Shown here in pieces: positions 15,844-25,739 of a stretch of 64,000 bases of DNA (positions are counted from its first letter, which is position 1; every line of letters begins with the position of its first letter). The notes beneath the pieces are model-generated. The model did no database searches. It had not been told where the DNA came from and was given only the letters and a program-made list of their open reading frames with translations. The translations under genes were made by a program, and so were the position numbers. The DNA comes from Bacilli bacterium (GTDB lineage Bacteria; Bacillota; Bacilli; RF39; UBA660): the NCBI GenBank assembly GCA_017525855.1, contig JAFXSE010000099.1, positions 34,954 through 98,953 on the forward strand. Direction: 5' to 3'.

Positions 15844-17493
15844 AAACTTAATAACATCACAGTTAGATTCTTTTAAAGATCCAACACCATTTGAATATAT
15901 ATAATTAATACAAGTATCTTTCTTTTTAGAATCTTTATAAAACTGGAACAATGCACCTTTATTATATGAAACAAAGAAATTCAATGCACCATGATTTGTA
16001 TTGCCAAAGTTATATAATATATTACCATCAAATTGAATCATTCTAGTCTGTTTATTTACTTCTACTAAAACATAGTTATTATCAACTATACCATATATTT
16101 TATCAAACAAACCCGAAAAATATTTAAAGCCATTAAAATCATATACTTCACTAGTTGTATCTTTTGATACGCAATTTAAGTAATTACCACTTTGAACTAC
16201 TTTACTATACTTAGATTCAATTATATTTTGTCCGCTCTTATAATTAATAACTCCTAATTTCTTATCAAGACTTACAGCAATGTTATTAGTATTTCCTAGA
16301 GCAGATATATGTTTTATTGATTGTTCAATTCCAGTAGATAAATCTATTGACATACTATCATAAATAGGAGGAACTACCGCTAAACCACTTTTATAATTAT
16401 ATATTCCCCACTTATTATCAACCTTAAATGCAGCATAATCATAATCATAATCAAATGATGTTTTTATCGGTAAAACACTAGTATATGATAATGTTGGTAA
16501 AACTGCACTATCAGTTCTGATTTCTTTCATATGTACGTTACCTTTTTCATCGAAGTAGGAGATATATCCATTTGCTACTATTTCAAAATCAGTACAAGTT
16601 TTTGAACAAGTTATTTTAAAAGTCTCATAACTAGTTGTAGCATCATTTTTTTGTAATGAGAAAATACCAGTTTGGCTATCTAAGAAAACATCCAAAACAG
16701 ATGATGATTTACTATTACCTTGATTTTTTATTACGCCTTGCTTTTCACCATAAGAATAAGAAGTTTTTTTACCATTGATTTTACAGTTGTTTAGATATAC
16801 TTTTCCATCACTATAAACATCATGTTCTTCACAAACAATCTTTTGATCAAAATCAACTAACTTATCCACTTCGCCATATTTTAATATTACTTTGTTTTTT
16901 TGATAATATATTCCAATCATATTTTCTAAAGCGCTTCCATAATCATTTAATATTTTTTTCTGTTCTCTTAAAAATTGACCTCGCGTTTTAAAAAAATTAG
17001 GATTATTGGCTATTACATTAATTAATATTATTAACAACACAATTAAATCAACTAAAACAATAGTAATAATTATGATACGAAATTTCATTTTTTTCTTTTT
17101 TTGATCAGTATCGTTACTATTATTTTCATCTTCGTTAAGATTATTAACAGTATTACTATCTTCCTCAACACCATAATTGTTATCTTCTAGATTATTAGAA
17201 TAATCAACATCATTGTATATATAATCATTAGCTTCAATATTACTAATTTTTTCAATTTCTTTTGTATGTACTAAATCTTTTTCTACTTGATTAATTTCTT
17301 GTTTTTTATTAACAGAATCATTTTCATCTTTTTCATACGATAGTAGTTCAATATCATCATCACTATTATTATCTTCTACATTACTTAAGTTTTTGAAACT
17401 AATAGATTCTTTTCCAATTTCTACGTCATCCTTTTTTATTTCCTTTTTTAACATATCAATGGCTTCATCAATTTTTCTAGTATTCTGACTCAC
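15841..17493 (-). CDS. Membrane protein with acidic N-terminus and WG-repeat-like C-terminus
   Basis: A 550-aa protein. Residues 1-135 are cytoplasmic, acidic and low-complexity (runs of Asp/Asn/Glu). One membrane helix lies at about 139-165 (IIIITIVLVDLIVLLIILIN), followed by an external part of about 380 residues. The external part contains WG-type beta repeats, for example KWGIYNYKSGLAVVPPIYD followed by KKLGVINYKSGQNIIESKY, each a strand pair ending in a proline or Ile-x-x-Lys-Tyr. WG repeats are thought to form beta-propellers or solenoids with binding roles. The GTG start has GAGGTGG 4 nt upstream. It is probably an envelope sensor or scaffold; function unknown. Confidence 0.65.
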   Translation of the reverse strand: MSQNTRKIDEAIDMLKKEIKKDDVEIGKESISFKNLSNVEDNNSDDDIELLSYEKDENDSVNKKQEINQVEKDLVHTKEIEKISNIEANDYIYNDVDYSNNLEDNNYGVEEDSNTVNNLNEDENNSNDTDQKKKKMKFRIIIITIVLVDLIVLLIILINVIANNPNFFKTRGQFLREQKKILNDYGSALENMIGIYYQKNKVILKYGEVDKLVDFDQKIVCEEHDVYSDGKVYLNNCKINGKKTSYSYGEKQGVIKNQGNSKSSSVLDVFLDSQTGIFSLQKNDATTSYETFKITCSKTCTDFEIVANGYISYFDEKGNVHMKEIRTDSAVLPTLSYTSVLPIKTSFDYDYDYAAFKVDNKWGIYNYKSGLAVVPPIYDSMSIDLSTGIEQSIKHISALGNTNNIAVSLDKKLGVINYKSGQNIIESKYSKVVQSGNYLNCVSKDTTSEVYDFNGFKYFSGLFDKIYGIVDNNYVLVEVNKQTRMIQFDGNILYNFGNTNHGALNFFVSYNKGALFQFYKDSKKKDTCINYIYSNGVGSLKESNCDVIKF

Positions 17494-17533
17494 ACAACCA
17501 CCTCTATCATAATAAGTATATCATAATAAGTAA

Positions 17534-17560
17534 AAAATACTAACAAAAAGTTAGTATTTT
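17534..17560 (-). terminator. Terminator of the YjcZ-like gene
   Basis: AAAATACTAAC and GTTAGTATTTT form an 11-bp stem with a 5-nt loop; T-rich on both sides, so it could work in both directions. Confidence 0.7.
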
Positions 17561-17561
17561 A

Positions 17562-17720
17562 TTAATGATAATTACAATTATTATTGTTAGTTCCCCAGAA
17601 TAGGAAGAATATTATAAAAAGTACCACAATGATAGCCCAAATCCAACTAGAACCAAATCCATCATTATTATTTCCACCATATACTGGATATCCATAAACT
17701 GGATACATATAACCGTACAT
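17562..17720 (-). CDS. YjcZ-like small sporulation peptide (52 aa)
   Basis: The ATG (complement of 17718-17720) follows a strong AAAGGAG site and opens a 52-aa frame. The N-terminus is Tyr/Gly-rich (MYGYMYPVYGYPVYGG), followed by a hydrophobic helix (SWIWAIIVVLFIIFFLFWG) and an Asn-rich tail. A glycine/tyrosine head plus a single IIVVLFII helix is the hallmark of the YjcZ/YjcM group of short spore-associated membrane peptides. Here the helix precedes the extreme C-terminus as in that family. It is divergent from a CotF-like gene pair, which supports a sporulation role. The exact function is unknown. Confidence 0.75.
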   Translation of the reverse strand: MYGYMYPVYGYPVYGGNNNDGFGSSWIWAIIVVLFIIFFLFWGTNNNNCNYH

Positions 17721-17840
17721 AAGCTATTCTCCTTTCAATATATTATATTAATTTAATTATAAATTCGACATAGTGGATACCTAATTTTTAGTATATTTTT
17801 TTTAAATATTACAAATAATAATTTTGAAAGGAGAACAAAT

Positions 17841-18059
17841 ATGAATTATGAAAAGGCACCAGCTGTATTCACTGGCAAAGATTTAAACTATTTATGTGAT
17901 ATGTTTAAGTGGCATTATGGAGCATACAAAAAAACAATATTAAGAGAGGATAATGTCAAAGATCAAGAAATTGAACAATTAATGGAGAAATGTACAACTA
18001 CATTTTATAATAACATGCAAACAATTTTAGATATATTAAAAGGAGGTTCTAATGAATAA
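17841..18059 (+). CDS. Small helical protein upstream of CotF-like gene (72 aa)
   Basis: A 72-aa helical protein (APAVFTGKDLNYLCDMFKWH, then a Lys/Glu-rich helix). It resembles the short partners found next to CotF-type coat proteins in clostridia, which start with a similar TGKDLxYLxDMFxWxY segment; this is from memory. A good AAAGGAG site precedes it, and its end overlaps the start of the CotF-like gene by 8 nt, so the two are translationally coupled. Probably a minor spore coat component. Confidence 0.55.
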   Translation: MNYEKAPAVFTGKDLNYLCDMFKWHYGAYKKTILREDNVKDQEIEQLMEKCTTTFYNNMQTILDILKGGSNE

Positions 18060-18375
18060 TACTGAAATTTGTAATCCAAAAACAGAAGTAGAAAAGGGCC
18101 TAACACTAAATGACAAAGATTATTTAGAAGGAGTACTAACTGTATGTAAAGATTTAGAAAAAAATTTAGTAATAGCTATGACAGAAGCATCACATGAAGA
18201 ATACTATGAGAAAATACATGAAATGTTTGAAAGTATTGCAGCGTTACAAAGAGAAATATATGAACTATACTTTAGAAAAGGTTGGTTTATTATAGAAAAA
18301 GAAGATGAATCTAAACTAACTAAAAAGTATAATATGTTACAACAGGAATTAACAGATTTACAAGTAAATGAGTAA
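18052..18375 (+). CDS. CotF-family spore coat protein
   Basis: A 107-aa helical protein. Residues 18-80 match the Coat F (PF07875-type) pattern: LNDKDYLEGVLTVCKDLEKN, then EASHEEYYEKI, then LQREIYELYFRKGWF. Coat F proteins are ferritin-like helical bundles packed in the spore coat. AGGAGG sits within the end of the upstream gene. Together with the upstream 72-aa gene and the divergent YjcZ-like peptide it forms a small spore cluster. Confidence 0.75.
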   Translation: MNNTEICNPKTEVEKGLTLNDKDYLEGVLTVCKDLEKNLVIAMTEASHEEYYEKIHEMFESIAALQREIYELYFRKGWFIIEKEDESKLTKKYNMLQQELTDLQVNE

Positions 18376-18376
18376 A

Positions 18377-18401
18377 GTCCACAAAAACTGTGGATTTTTT
18401 T
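18377..18401 (+). terminator. Terminator after the CotF-like gene
   Basis: TCCACA (18378-18383) pairs with TGTGGA (18389-18394), then a T run. Confidence 0.75.
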
Positions 18402-18413
18402 CTTTAATTAACA

Positions 18414-18443
18414 TGTTTTGACATCAAAACAGTGTCTTTTTTT
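18414..18443 (+). terminator. Second hairpin with T run
   Basis: TGTTTTG and CAAAACA form a 7-bp stem with loop ACAT; GTGTC then TTTTTTT follow. It is tandem with the terminator just upstream. Confidence 0.5.
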
Positions 18444-18470
18444 AGAAACTATAAATTTAAAGTGTATAAT
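18442..18470 (+). promoter_or_regulatory. Promoter of the 207-aa protein gene
   Basis: TTAGAA (18442-18447), 17-nt spacer, TATAAT (18465-18470). Confidence 0.5.
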
Positions 18471-18495
18471 ATAAATATGGGGAGAAAGTGGTATT

Positions 18496-19119
18496 ATGGA
18501 GATTTTAACAAAGTCGATACAGGATTTTTTACATGAAAATATGCATAAAAAAATAAGTCAAGTTGGTTATCAAGATTTATTACTTATTGAAGGAATTACC
18601 ATAGATGGACAAAGTGAAAACAGAAAAAAACAACCAATATTTTTTAATGAGTTAAAACTCTTAAAAAATTTGAAATATTTAGAAATAAGAAATATTGTTA
18701 TAAGCAATTATATGATTAAAGTTTTAGAAGATATGGATTATCTTGAAAATATTATTTTTAAAAATTGTACTTTTAGAACAACTATCTCCACAATGAATAA
18801 TTTAAAACCACTTAATCAATTAAGAATAGAAGATTGTAAAAACTTTAATTTAGAATATATAAATAGTTTAACGATAAAGAATTTAACACTAGCTAATATT
18901 GAAATAAATAATTTTAAAACCTTCAAGAATAACTTAGTAACAACATTAGATATAAGTAGGGCAGTTATAAAAAAAACTCCAAGTTTAAAAGGTATAAAAG
19001 TAGAAAAATTAGTTTTATCCCATAAAGACTATAATAAATATAAAGGCCTATTAGAAAATATAAATTATGAAATTATAGTAATGGCTGATGATGGCTTTTA
19101 TATTGAAGTAGACATATAA
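18496..19119 (+). CDS. Leucine-rich-repeat-like hypothetical protein
   Basis: A 207-aa cytosolic protein with irregular repeats of the LRR kind (LKNLKYLEIRNIVISNYMI, LNQLRIEDCKNFNLEYIN, LTIKNLTLANIEINNF), each a short beta strand with hydrophobic spacing. There are no membrane or signal segments. LRR folds bind proteins; no specific partner is indicated. It has its own promoter and ribosome site (GGGGAGAAAG), and a terminator immediately follows. Confidence 0.55.
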   Translation: MEILTKSIQDFLHENMHKKISQVGYQDLLLIEGITIDGQSENRKKQPIFFNELKLLKNLKYLEIRNIVISNYMIKVLEDMDYLENIIFKNCTFRTTISTMNNLKPLNQLRIEDCKNFNLEYINSLTIKNLTLANIEINNFKTFKNNLVTTLDISRAVIKKTPSLKGIKVEKLVLSHKDYNKYKGLLENINYEIIVMADDGFYIEVDI

Positions 19120-19120
19120 A

Positions 19121-19157
19121 AAAAAGAATATGAACAAAATATACATATTCTTTTTTT
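19121..19157 (+). terminator. Bidirectional terminator between convergent genes
   Basis: A 12-bp stem (19121-19132 with 19144-19155) is flanked by A and T runs and serves both the LRR-like gene and pflA. Confidence 0.75.
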
Positions 19158-19190
19158 ATAATTATTTAATTATAAATCAAATTGGTATTG

Positions 19191-19910
19191 TTAATTAATA
19201 CCTTTATACATTTTTATAAATTTATCATAAAGATTCATACATCTTTCTTTATCCATTTCAGGGGTTGTTTCTAAAGGATAATCTATATTCATAGAAATAT
19301 ATTTTTCCCTACCTAATTTATGATATGGAAGAAAGTCTATTCTTTCTACATTGTTAATTCTTTTAATCATTTTTGCTAAACTATCTAAATATTTTTCATT
19401 ATCCATTATACCAGGAACAATGACTTGTCTAATCCAAACCTTTACATTACTTTTATTTAAAGCTTTGATAAAAGATAATTGTTCATTAAAATCACCACCA
19501 GTTAAACTCTTAAAACCATCTTCACTAGTATGTTTTATATCAAGAAGGACTAAATCAATATGTTTTAATATTTCATCATAATTTCCTATACCAACACCAC
19601 AAGTATCGAGTGCAATATGAATATTTTCTAGTTTTAAAAGTTTACATGTCTTGATTAGAAAATCTGGTTGTAGAAGAGGTTCACCTCCAGAGAAAGTAAC
19701 TCCTCCATTATTACGTTTATAGTAGGACTTATACCTAATTACTTTCTTTACTATCTCTTCCGGACTAGTATTTTTAGGTAACATTTTCCACATTTCTGGA
19801 TTGTGACAATACTTACATCTGAGTTTACAACCATTTAAGAAGATAACAGTTCGAATTCCAGGTCCATCAACAAGACCCATACTTTCTATTGAATTAACAC
19901 TACCTAGCAT
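19191..19910 (-). CDS. pflA: Pyruvate formate-lyase activating enzyme
   Basis: A 239-aa radical SAM enzyme. The 4Fe-4S cysteines lie in LRCKYCHNP near residue 33 (with the preceding GCK), followed by GGVTFSGGEPLLQ for SAM binding. It makes the glycyl radical on pyruvate formate-lyase using S-adenosylmethionine. Its start abuts the pflB stop codon, giving the standard pflB-pflA operon order. Length and motifs are canonical. Confidence 0.96.
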   Translation of the reverse strand: MLGSVNSIESMGLVDGPGIRTVIFLNGCKLRCKYCHNPEMWKMLPKNTSPEEIVKKVIRYKSYYKRNNGGVTFSGGEPLLQPDFLIKTCKLLKLENIHIALDTCGVGIGNYDEILKHIDLVLLDIKHTSEDGFKSLTGGDFNEQLSFIKALNKSNVKVWIRQVIVPGIMDNEKYLDSLAKMIKRINNVERIDFLPYHKLGREKYISMNIDYPLETTPEMDKERCMNLYDKFIKMYKGIN

Positions 19911-22135
19911 TATATTTTCTCATGGAAGGTTCTAGATATAACTTCTTCCTGTTGCTTTCTTGTTAATCTATTAAATCTAACTGCATAACCTGAAACTCTA
20001 ATTGTAAGTAGTGGATACTTATCTGGATTTTTCATAGCATCAATCAATGTTTCACGATTTAAAACATTAACATTTAAATGATGGGCTCCTTGTCCGAAAT
20101 ATCCATCTAAAATACTAACTAAATTATCTATTTGCTCATTTTTATTTGTACCTAATGCACTAGGAACAATAGAGAATGTATTTGAAATACCATCTTTACA
20201 GCAATGATAATCAAGTTTTGCTACTGAATTTAAAGAAGCAAGAGCACCACTACAATCACGACCATGCATTGGATTAGCACCCGGAGCAAAAGCAACACCA
20301 GCTTTACGTCCATCAGGAGTAGAACCAGTTTTACTTCCATAAACTACATTTGAAGTAATTGTAAGAATCGAAAGAGTAACCTCACTTTGACGATAAGTTT
20401 CATATTCTTCTAAATAACTATGGAATTTTTCAACAATATCTTTAGCAATATTATCTACATTATCATCATCATTACCATATTTAGGATAATCACCATCAAT
20501 TTCAAAATCAATTGCAATTCCATCATCATTTCTAATAGGTTTAACTTTTGCAAATTTTATAGCAGATAAAGAATCAGCAACAACGGAAAGACCTGCCACT
20601 CCATAAGCCATATATCTATGTACATCAGTATCATGTAAAGCCATTTGTCCTGCTTCATATGCATACTTATCATGCATGTAGTGGATTATATTCATTGAAT
20701 CAGAATATATTCTTGCAATCTCTTTTAACATTTTAAGATATAATTTGTATACTTTATCAAAATTAAGTACATCATCATCCATTATTTCAAAACCATTAAT
20801 AATTTTTCCACCTTTTACTTCATCAATACCACCATTAATTGTATAAAGTAAAGCTTTAGCTAAATTACAACGTGCTCCAAAGAACTGCATATCTTTTCCA
20901 ACTCTCATAGCAGAAACACAGCAAGCAATTGCATAATCATTACCATAAATTGGTCTCATTATGTCATCATTTTCATATTGGATAGCATCAGTATCAATTG
21001 AAACTTTTGCACAATACTTTTTAAAGCTCTCTGGTAGTTTTTCACTCCATAAAACTGTAATATTAGGTTCTGGTGAAGGATCAAGATTATAAAGCGTATT
21101 CAAAATACGGTAACTATTTTTAGTGACTAAATGATCACCTGAATCTAAAACTCCAGAAATAGAACATGTAACCCATGTTGGATCACCTGAAAATAATTCA
21201 TCATATTCAGGTGTACGTAAATGCCTAACAAGGCGAAGTTTTATAACAAATTGATCAATTAACTCTTGAGCTTCACTTTCAGTTAAAACTCCATTTTTTA
21301 AATCTCTTTCAATATAAATATCTAAGAAAGCATCAACTCTACCTAATGACATAGCTGCGCCATTATTCTCTTTTACAGCTGCTAAATATCCAAAATAAGT
21401 CCATTGAACTGCTTCACGAGCATTAGTTGCAGGTAAAGAAATATCATAGCCATATTTTAATGCCATCTTTTTTATTTCATCAAGCGCTCTAATTTGCATT
21501 GAAACTTCTTCGCGTCTTCTAATTAAATCATCAGTCATATGACCAACTAAATTAGTCAAATCTTCTTTTTTCTTTTCTATTAAATAATCTATACCATATA
21601 AAGCAATTCTTCTATAATCACCAATAATTCTTCCACGACCATATGCATCTGGTAATCCAGTTAATAGTCCCACATGACGAGCTTTACGTATTTCCTCCGT
21701 ATAAGCATCAAAAACACCTTGATTATGTGATTTTCTGAATTCATTAAAATACTTATCAACAGTGGGATCTAGCTTATAATTATAAGCTTCTAGCTCTTTA
21801 TAAACCATCTTTATTCCACCATAAGGATTAATCATTCTTTTTAGTGGAGCATCAGTTTGTAGACCTACAATAACTTCATTATCTTTATCGATATATCCAG
21901 CTTCAAACGAATTAATTCCTGACATATTAACAGTATCTATATCTAATACATGTTTTTGTAGTTCTTCTTTTAATAATTTACTACATCTATCCCAAACTGA
22001 TTTAGTCTTTTTAGTAGTATTTTCTAAAAAAGACTCATCTCCATCATATTTTGTATAATTGAGTTCAATAAAATTTTTTACATTTATACTATTTGTCCAA
22101 TCTCCATTTTTAAAATTCTTCCAAGCATCAATCAT
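19910..22135 (-). CDS. pflB: Pyruvate formate-lyase (formate C-acetyltransferase)
   Basis: A 741-aa glycyl radical enzyme. The active-site cysteine pair is seen in [18 protein letters not shown] and the glycyl radical loop in [14 protein letters not shown] near the C-terminus. [20 protein letters not shown] is also diagnostic. It converts pyruvate and CoA to acetyl-CoA and formate under anaerobic conditions, and is oxygen-sensitive when activated. This implies mixed-acid fermentation. A TATAAT-like -10 lies upstream on the minus strand, but I cannot find a good -35. Confidence 0.97.
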   Translation of the reverse strand: MIDAWKNFKNGDWTNSINVKNFIELNYTKYDGDESFLENTTKKTKSVWDRCSKLLKEELQKHVLDIDTVNMSGINSFEAGYIDKDNEVIVGLQTDAPLKRMINPYGGIKMVYKELEAYNYKLDPTVDKYFNEFRKSHNQGVFDAYTEEIRKARHVGLLTGLPDAYGRGRIIGDYRRIALYGIDYLIEKKKEDLTNLVGHMTDDLIRRREEVSMQIRALDEIKKMALKYGYDISLPATNAREAVQWTYFGYLAAVKENNGAAMSLGRVDAFLDIYIERDLKNGVLTESEAQELIDQFVIKLRLVRHLRTPEYDELFSGDPTWVTCSISGVLDSGDHLVTKNSYRILNTLYNLDPSPEPNITVLWSEKLPESFKKYCAKVSIDTDAIQYENDDIMRPIYGNDYAIACCVSAMRVGKDMQFFGARCNLAKALLYTINGGIDEVKGGKIINGFEIMDDDVLNFDKVYKLYLKMLKEIARIYSDSMNIIHYMHDKYAYEAGQMALHDTDVHRYMAYGVAGLSVVADSLSAIKFAKVKPIRNDDGIAIDFEIDGDYPKYGNDDDNVDNIAKDIVEKFHSYLEEYETYRQSEVTLSILTITSNVVYGSKTGSTPDGRKAGVAFAPGANPMHGRDCSGALASLNSVAKLDYHCCKDGISNTFSIVPSALGTNKNEQIDNLVSILDGYFGQGAHHLNVNVLNRETLIDAMKNPDKYPLLTIRVSGYAVRFNRLTRKQQEEVISRTFHEKI

Positions 22136-22381
22136 TAATTATCACTCCCTACAATATGATTATAACATCTTATTACTGTTTTGGAATAATAAGTGTAAAA
22201 AATTACATAGTTTTCTTTTAATATAAATAAAATATAAAAAAATAATATATCATTAAAAATAAGAGAGTAAAGATAGTAAAAATATATGCATTGCAAAAAA
22301 AATAGTTGAGTATAGAACCCAACCAATTTTTAAATAATTTTTTCTTAATGTTTAGTTTTTGTTGTCAACTTTTATTATTAT
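22136..22381. other. Intergenic region between pflB and the YitT-like gene
   Basis: About 245 nt, very AT-rich. On the minus strand it holds a TATAAT-like -10 and a GGGAGTG ribosome site for pflB. I see nothing else that I can support; the short minus-strand frame here has no ribosome site. Confidence 0.5.
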
Positions 22382-23257
22382 CTATTTTTTTATATTTTTA
22401 ATATTTTTTGTTGATTTAATATGATTTCCAATTATTTCAGAAACATCTGTTATAGTAATAAAAACGCTTTCATCTACTTCTTCGGCAATTTTTCTAAGTT
22501 CTGAGATTTCCATTCTTGTAAGTACACAATATAAAACTTCTTTTTTTCCAGAAATAAGACCGTCTCCTTTAATTAGTGTTGTTGTTCTCCCAAGTCTTGA
22601 ATATATTTGTTTAGATATTTCATCCGCACTATCAGTAATTATCATAGCTGCTTTACCTTGTTCTAATCCTTCAGAAACAACATCAATAACTTTAAATGTA
22701 ATAAAATAAGTTAGTAAAGAATATAAAGCTCTATCTACACCAAAAACAAGAGCTGATGTTCCAAATATAGCCAAATTAAAAAATAATATTATTTGTCCGA
22801 CAGAAATATGAAATTTTTTGTTTAAAACTATTGCAGCTGACTCAGTACCATCAAGACATCCACCCATTTTTATAACAATACCACATCCAAGACCTAACAT
22901 GAAACCGCCATAAACTGTTGCTAATAATAGTTGATCAGTTAACGGGTCTATCTTATTAAACAAGAATAAAAACAAACTATACAAGAGCATACTGTAAATT
23001 GATTTAATAAGAAATCTTTTTCCTAAACTTTTATATCCCATTAATATAAAGGGAATATTTAAAATAAAAATCAGATTACTTATTTCTAGTGGAGTAAGTT
23101 TACTAATTATAATACTAATACCAGTAACACCTCCATCTAAAATGTTATTAGGTAGTATAATAGTGTCAATAGCAAAACTGGATATTATAACTCCAATAGT
23201 AATAATTACATATGATAAAAACTCTCTAAAATAGAAACTACTTTTTACTTTTTTCAT
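22382..23257 (-). CDS. YitT family membrane protein (DUF161/DUF2179)
   Basis: A 291-aa protein with five or six membrane helices (first ATIGVIISSF-like segment; PNNILDGGVTGISIIISKL; GCGIVIKMGGCLDGTE). A C-terminal soluble DUF2179 domain (about 205-280) contains KGDGLISGKKEVLYCVLTR. Members are common in Firmicutes in several copies; the transported substrate or role is not established. The ribosome site AGGAGGA precedes the ATG, and the gene is divergent from rnr. Confidence 0.88.
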   Translation of the reverse strand: MKKVKSSFYFREFLSYVIITIGVIISSFAIDTIILPNNILDGGVTGISIIISKLTPLEISNLIFILNIPFILMGYKSLGKRFLIKSIYSMLLYSLFLFLFNKIDPLTDQLLLATVYGGFMLGLGCGIVIKMGGCLDGTESAAIVLNKKFHISVGQIILFFNLAIFGTSALVFGVDRALYSLLTYFITFKVIDVVSEGLEQGKAAMIITDSADEISKQIYSRLGRTTTLIKGDGLISGKKEVLYCVLTRMEISELRKIAEEVDESVFITITDVSEIIGNHIKSTKNIKNIKK

Positions 23258-23318
23258 AAATCCTCCTACTTTTAAGTATACACTAATTATAAAAAAAAAG
23301 CTTTACAATAAAAAAATA

Positions 23319-23347
23319 ATGAAAAAATTAAATAATTATGTTACACT
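23319..23347 (+). promoter_or_regulatory. Promoter of rnr
   Basis: ATGAAA (23319-23324), 17-nt spacer, TACACT (23342-23347) with an extended TGT. Confidence 0.45.
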
Positions 23348-23371
23348 AAATTTACAGATGGAGGGTTTTGG

Positions 23372-25576
23372 ATGAATACAAATAATGAACAATTTAGACT
23401 AAATCAAATAATAAGAAAATCAAGTGAAGGAATTTCTAAAGCAGAAATTTTATCACATTTTTCAGAAACAAAAAAAGAATTTATAGAGTTTTTATTAGAA
23501 GAAGGCCAAGATAAAAATCAATTAATTGTTATAGGCGATAAATATTATCATATAGATAATACCTCATATAGAGTAGGAAAATATAAAGATAAAAAATATA
23601 ATAATCGTTTTGTACAAATAGGTAATGATTCATATCAAATAGATAGTGATACTAATGCTATTGATGAAGACACTGTGCTAGTATCAATTGTAAATAAAAA
23701 ACAAAAAATAGTGCATATTGAAAAAGTACTTCAGAGAGAATTAAAAAGCGTATATGGAGAAGTACAACAAATCAAAGATTCATATTTTCTAAAACCAGAA
23801 AATCCAAAATTCAAAAAACTAGTAATTAAATTAGATAATAATGATGGTTTAATAGTAGGATCAAAAGTAGTAGTTAATTTAGATAAAGAAGAAAGCGAAA
23901 ATAATTATGAAGGTACTGTGACAGGTTTAATAGGTTATAGTAATGATCCTGGAATAGATATTTTAATGGAAGCTTATAAATATGGAATTGATTCCTACTT
24001 TCCACAAGAAGCAAAAGAAGAAGCAGAACAACTTCCATTATCAGTAAGTGATAAAGATAAAATCAATCGATGTGATTTGACCAAAAAAGAGATTTTTACT
24101 ATAGATGGTGATGATACAAAAGATATAGATGACGCAATTAGTCTAGAAGTATTACCAAATGGTAATTATGAATTAGGTGTTCATATTACTGATGTAACTT
24201 ATTATATTGAAAAAGGTAGCGCTCTTGATGAGGAAGCTTACCATAGAGGTACTAGCTCATACCTTGCAGGAAAAGTTATTCCTATGTATCCCGCTATCTT
24301 TTCCAATGGAATAGGTTCACTAAATCCCAATCAAGATAGATTAACAGTAACTTGTCTAATGGAAATAGATCATAATGGCAACGTCGTTAATTATAATATA
24401 TTTGAATCAGTAATAAATTCTAATATCCAAATGACATATAACAAGGTAAATGACATATTAGACGGAGTAAAAGTAAAAAATGGTTATGAAGAACATGTTG
24501 ATACTTTAAAAAGAATGTATAAACTTTCTTTAATTCTTAAGAAAAAAAGATTAAAAAGGGGCGCACTTAATATTGAAAGAAAAGAATTAAAAATAGAACT
24601 TGATGATAAAGGTTTCCCTACAGAATTTAAAATTAGAGAACAAAATAATGCAGAAAACATAATAGAAGAGTTTATGATAGCAGCTAATGAAACAGTCGCA
24701 ACAGCTTTAGAAGAATATAATTATCCTGCAATGTATCGTATCCATGAAGTTCCAAGTCCTACTAAAGTAAGTGATTTTATAGAAGTAATCAATAAAATTG
24801 GTATGCCATATTATAGAAGCGAAAGAAGAAATCTTCAAATGGAAGTACAATCTATTGCCCAAGAACTTACAAAATATGGTGTTATTGGCAAGATTATGTA
24901 TTTACCATTTGTAAAAACGTTAAAGAAAGCAAGATATCAATCAGAAAATATAGGACATTTTGGCTTAGCTTCAAAAAGTTATGTTCATTTTACATCACCA
25001 ATAAGACGTTATCCTGATAACACTATTCATCGTAGTATTAAAAAATATCTTCTATCACATGAAGAAATAGATGAAGAAGAAATAGAAAGCGACTTTTTGG
25101 AATTAACAGATGAAGCTGATTATCTATCATATAGAGAAAGACAAGCCGATAAATGTGAACAAGCAATTATCAGCATGAAATGCGCAGAATATATGGAAAA
25201 GCACATTGGAGAGAAGTTTAATGGTAGAATTGTTCAAATAGATAATAAGGGACTTACAATTCAATTAGATAATTTAATTGAAGGTAGAGTAAAAATATCA
25301 TCTTTACCATGCCATTATGAATATAATGAAGAAACATATTCACTAGTATCTCTTGACGATGATTATGAAGATTATTATTATGGAGATTTACTAGAAGTAG
25401 AGGTATATAATGCTAATAAAGAAAATAAAACTATTGAATTTGAAATTACAAAAGTCTTAGAACAAAATGAATATGTAAAACCTTCAATAAATGATAATAA
25501 AAGAAATGAAGTTATTAATAGATCACAAAGAAAAATAAAAAGAAAAGACAAAAGAAGAACTAAATGGGATTATTAG
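23372..25576 (+). CDS. rnr: Ribonuclease R
   Basis: A 734-aa RNase II/R family exonuclease. In order it has an N-terminal winged-helix domain (about 1-65), two cold-shock beta-barrel domains, and the catalytic RNB domain with the metal-binding aspartates in IDGDDTKDIDDAISLE (about residue 247). RNB also contains FTSPIRRYPD. A C-terminal S1 domain (about 620-700) and a Lys/Arg-rich tail follow. It degrades structured RNA 3' to 5' and helps trans-translation, although smpB and ssrA are not in the window. tRNA-Thr follows 15 nt after the stop. Confidence 0.95.
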   Translation: MNTNNEQFRLNQIIRKSSEGISKAEILSHFSETKKEFIEFLLEEGQDKNQLIVIGDKYYHIDNTSYRVGKYKDKKYNNRFVQIGNDSYQIDSDTNAIDEDTVLVSIVNKKQKIVHIEKVLQRELKSVYGEVQQIKDSYFLKPENPKFKKLVIKLDNNDGLIVGSKVVVNLDKEESENNYEGTVTGLIGYSNDPGIDILMEAYKYGIDSYFPQEAKEEAEQLPLSVSDKDKINRCDLTKKEIFTIDGDDTKDIDDAISLEVLPNGNYELGVHITDVTYYIEKGSALDEEAYHRGTSSYLAGKVIPMYPAIFSNGIGSLNPNQDRLTVTCLMEIDHNGNVVNYNIFESVINSNIQMTYNKVNDILDGVKVKNGYEEHVDTLKRMYKLSLILKKKRLKRGALNIERKELKIELDDKGFPTEFKIREQNNAENIIEEFMIAANETVATALEEYNYPAMYRIHEVPSPTKVSDFIEVINKIGMPYYRSERRNLQMEVQSIAQELTKYGVIGKIMYLPFVKTLKKARYQSENIGHFGLASKSYVHFTSPIRRYPDNTIHRSIKKYLLSHEEIDEEEIESDFLELTDEADYLSYRERQADKCEQAIISMKCAEYMEKHIGEKFNGRIVQIDNKGLTIQLDNLIEGRVKISSLPCHYEYNEETYSLVSLDDDYEDYYYGDLLEVEVYNANKENKTIEFEITKVLEQNEYVKPSINDNKRNEVINRSQRKIKRKDKRRTKWDY

Positions 25577-25591
25577 TCCCATCTGCTTCAT

Positions 25592-25667
25592 GCCGACTTA
25601 GCTTAATAGGTAGAGCAACGCATTCGTAACGCGTAGGTTGTAGGTTCAAGTCCTATAGTCGGCACCA
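25592..25667 (+). tRNA. tRNA-Thr (anticodon CGT)
   Basis: A 76-nt cloverleaf: acceptor GCCGACT pairs with AGTCGGC, anticodon stem ACGCA/CGCGT-type with loop TTCGTAA (anticodon CGT), T arm GTAGG-TTCAAGT-CCTAT, and an encoded CCA. It starts 15 nt after rnr without a clear promoter of its own, so it may be processed from the rnr transcript. Confidence 0.96.
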
Positions 25668-25693
25668 TTTTAATATATATTTGTTATAAAAAA

Positions 25694-25721
25694 TTGACTT
25701 CTAATAAAAAAATGATATAAT
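25694..25721 (+). promoter_or_regulatory. Strong promoter of the sigma-factor array
   Basis: TTGACT (25694-25699), 16-nt spacer and TGA-TATAAT (25716-25721) form one of the best housekeeping-type promoters in the window. Confidence 0.7.
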
Positions 25722-25739
25722 AATGACCAAATTAAGTAG

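Noticed and set aside
22135..22326. Minus-strand 63-codon hydrophobic frame before pflB
   Set aside because: No ribosome site; composition is that of AT-rich intergenic DNA, and the pflB promoter lies within it.
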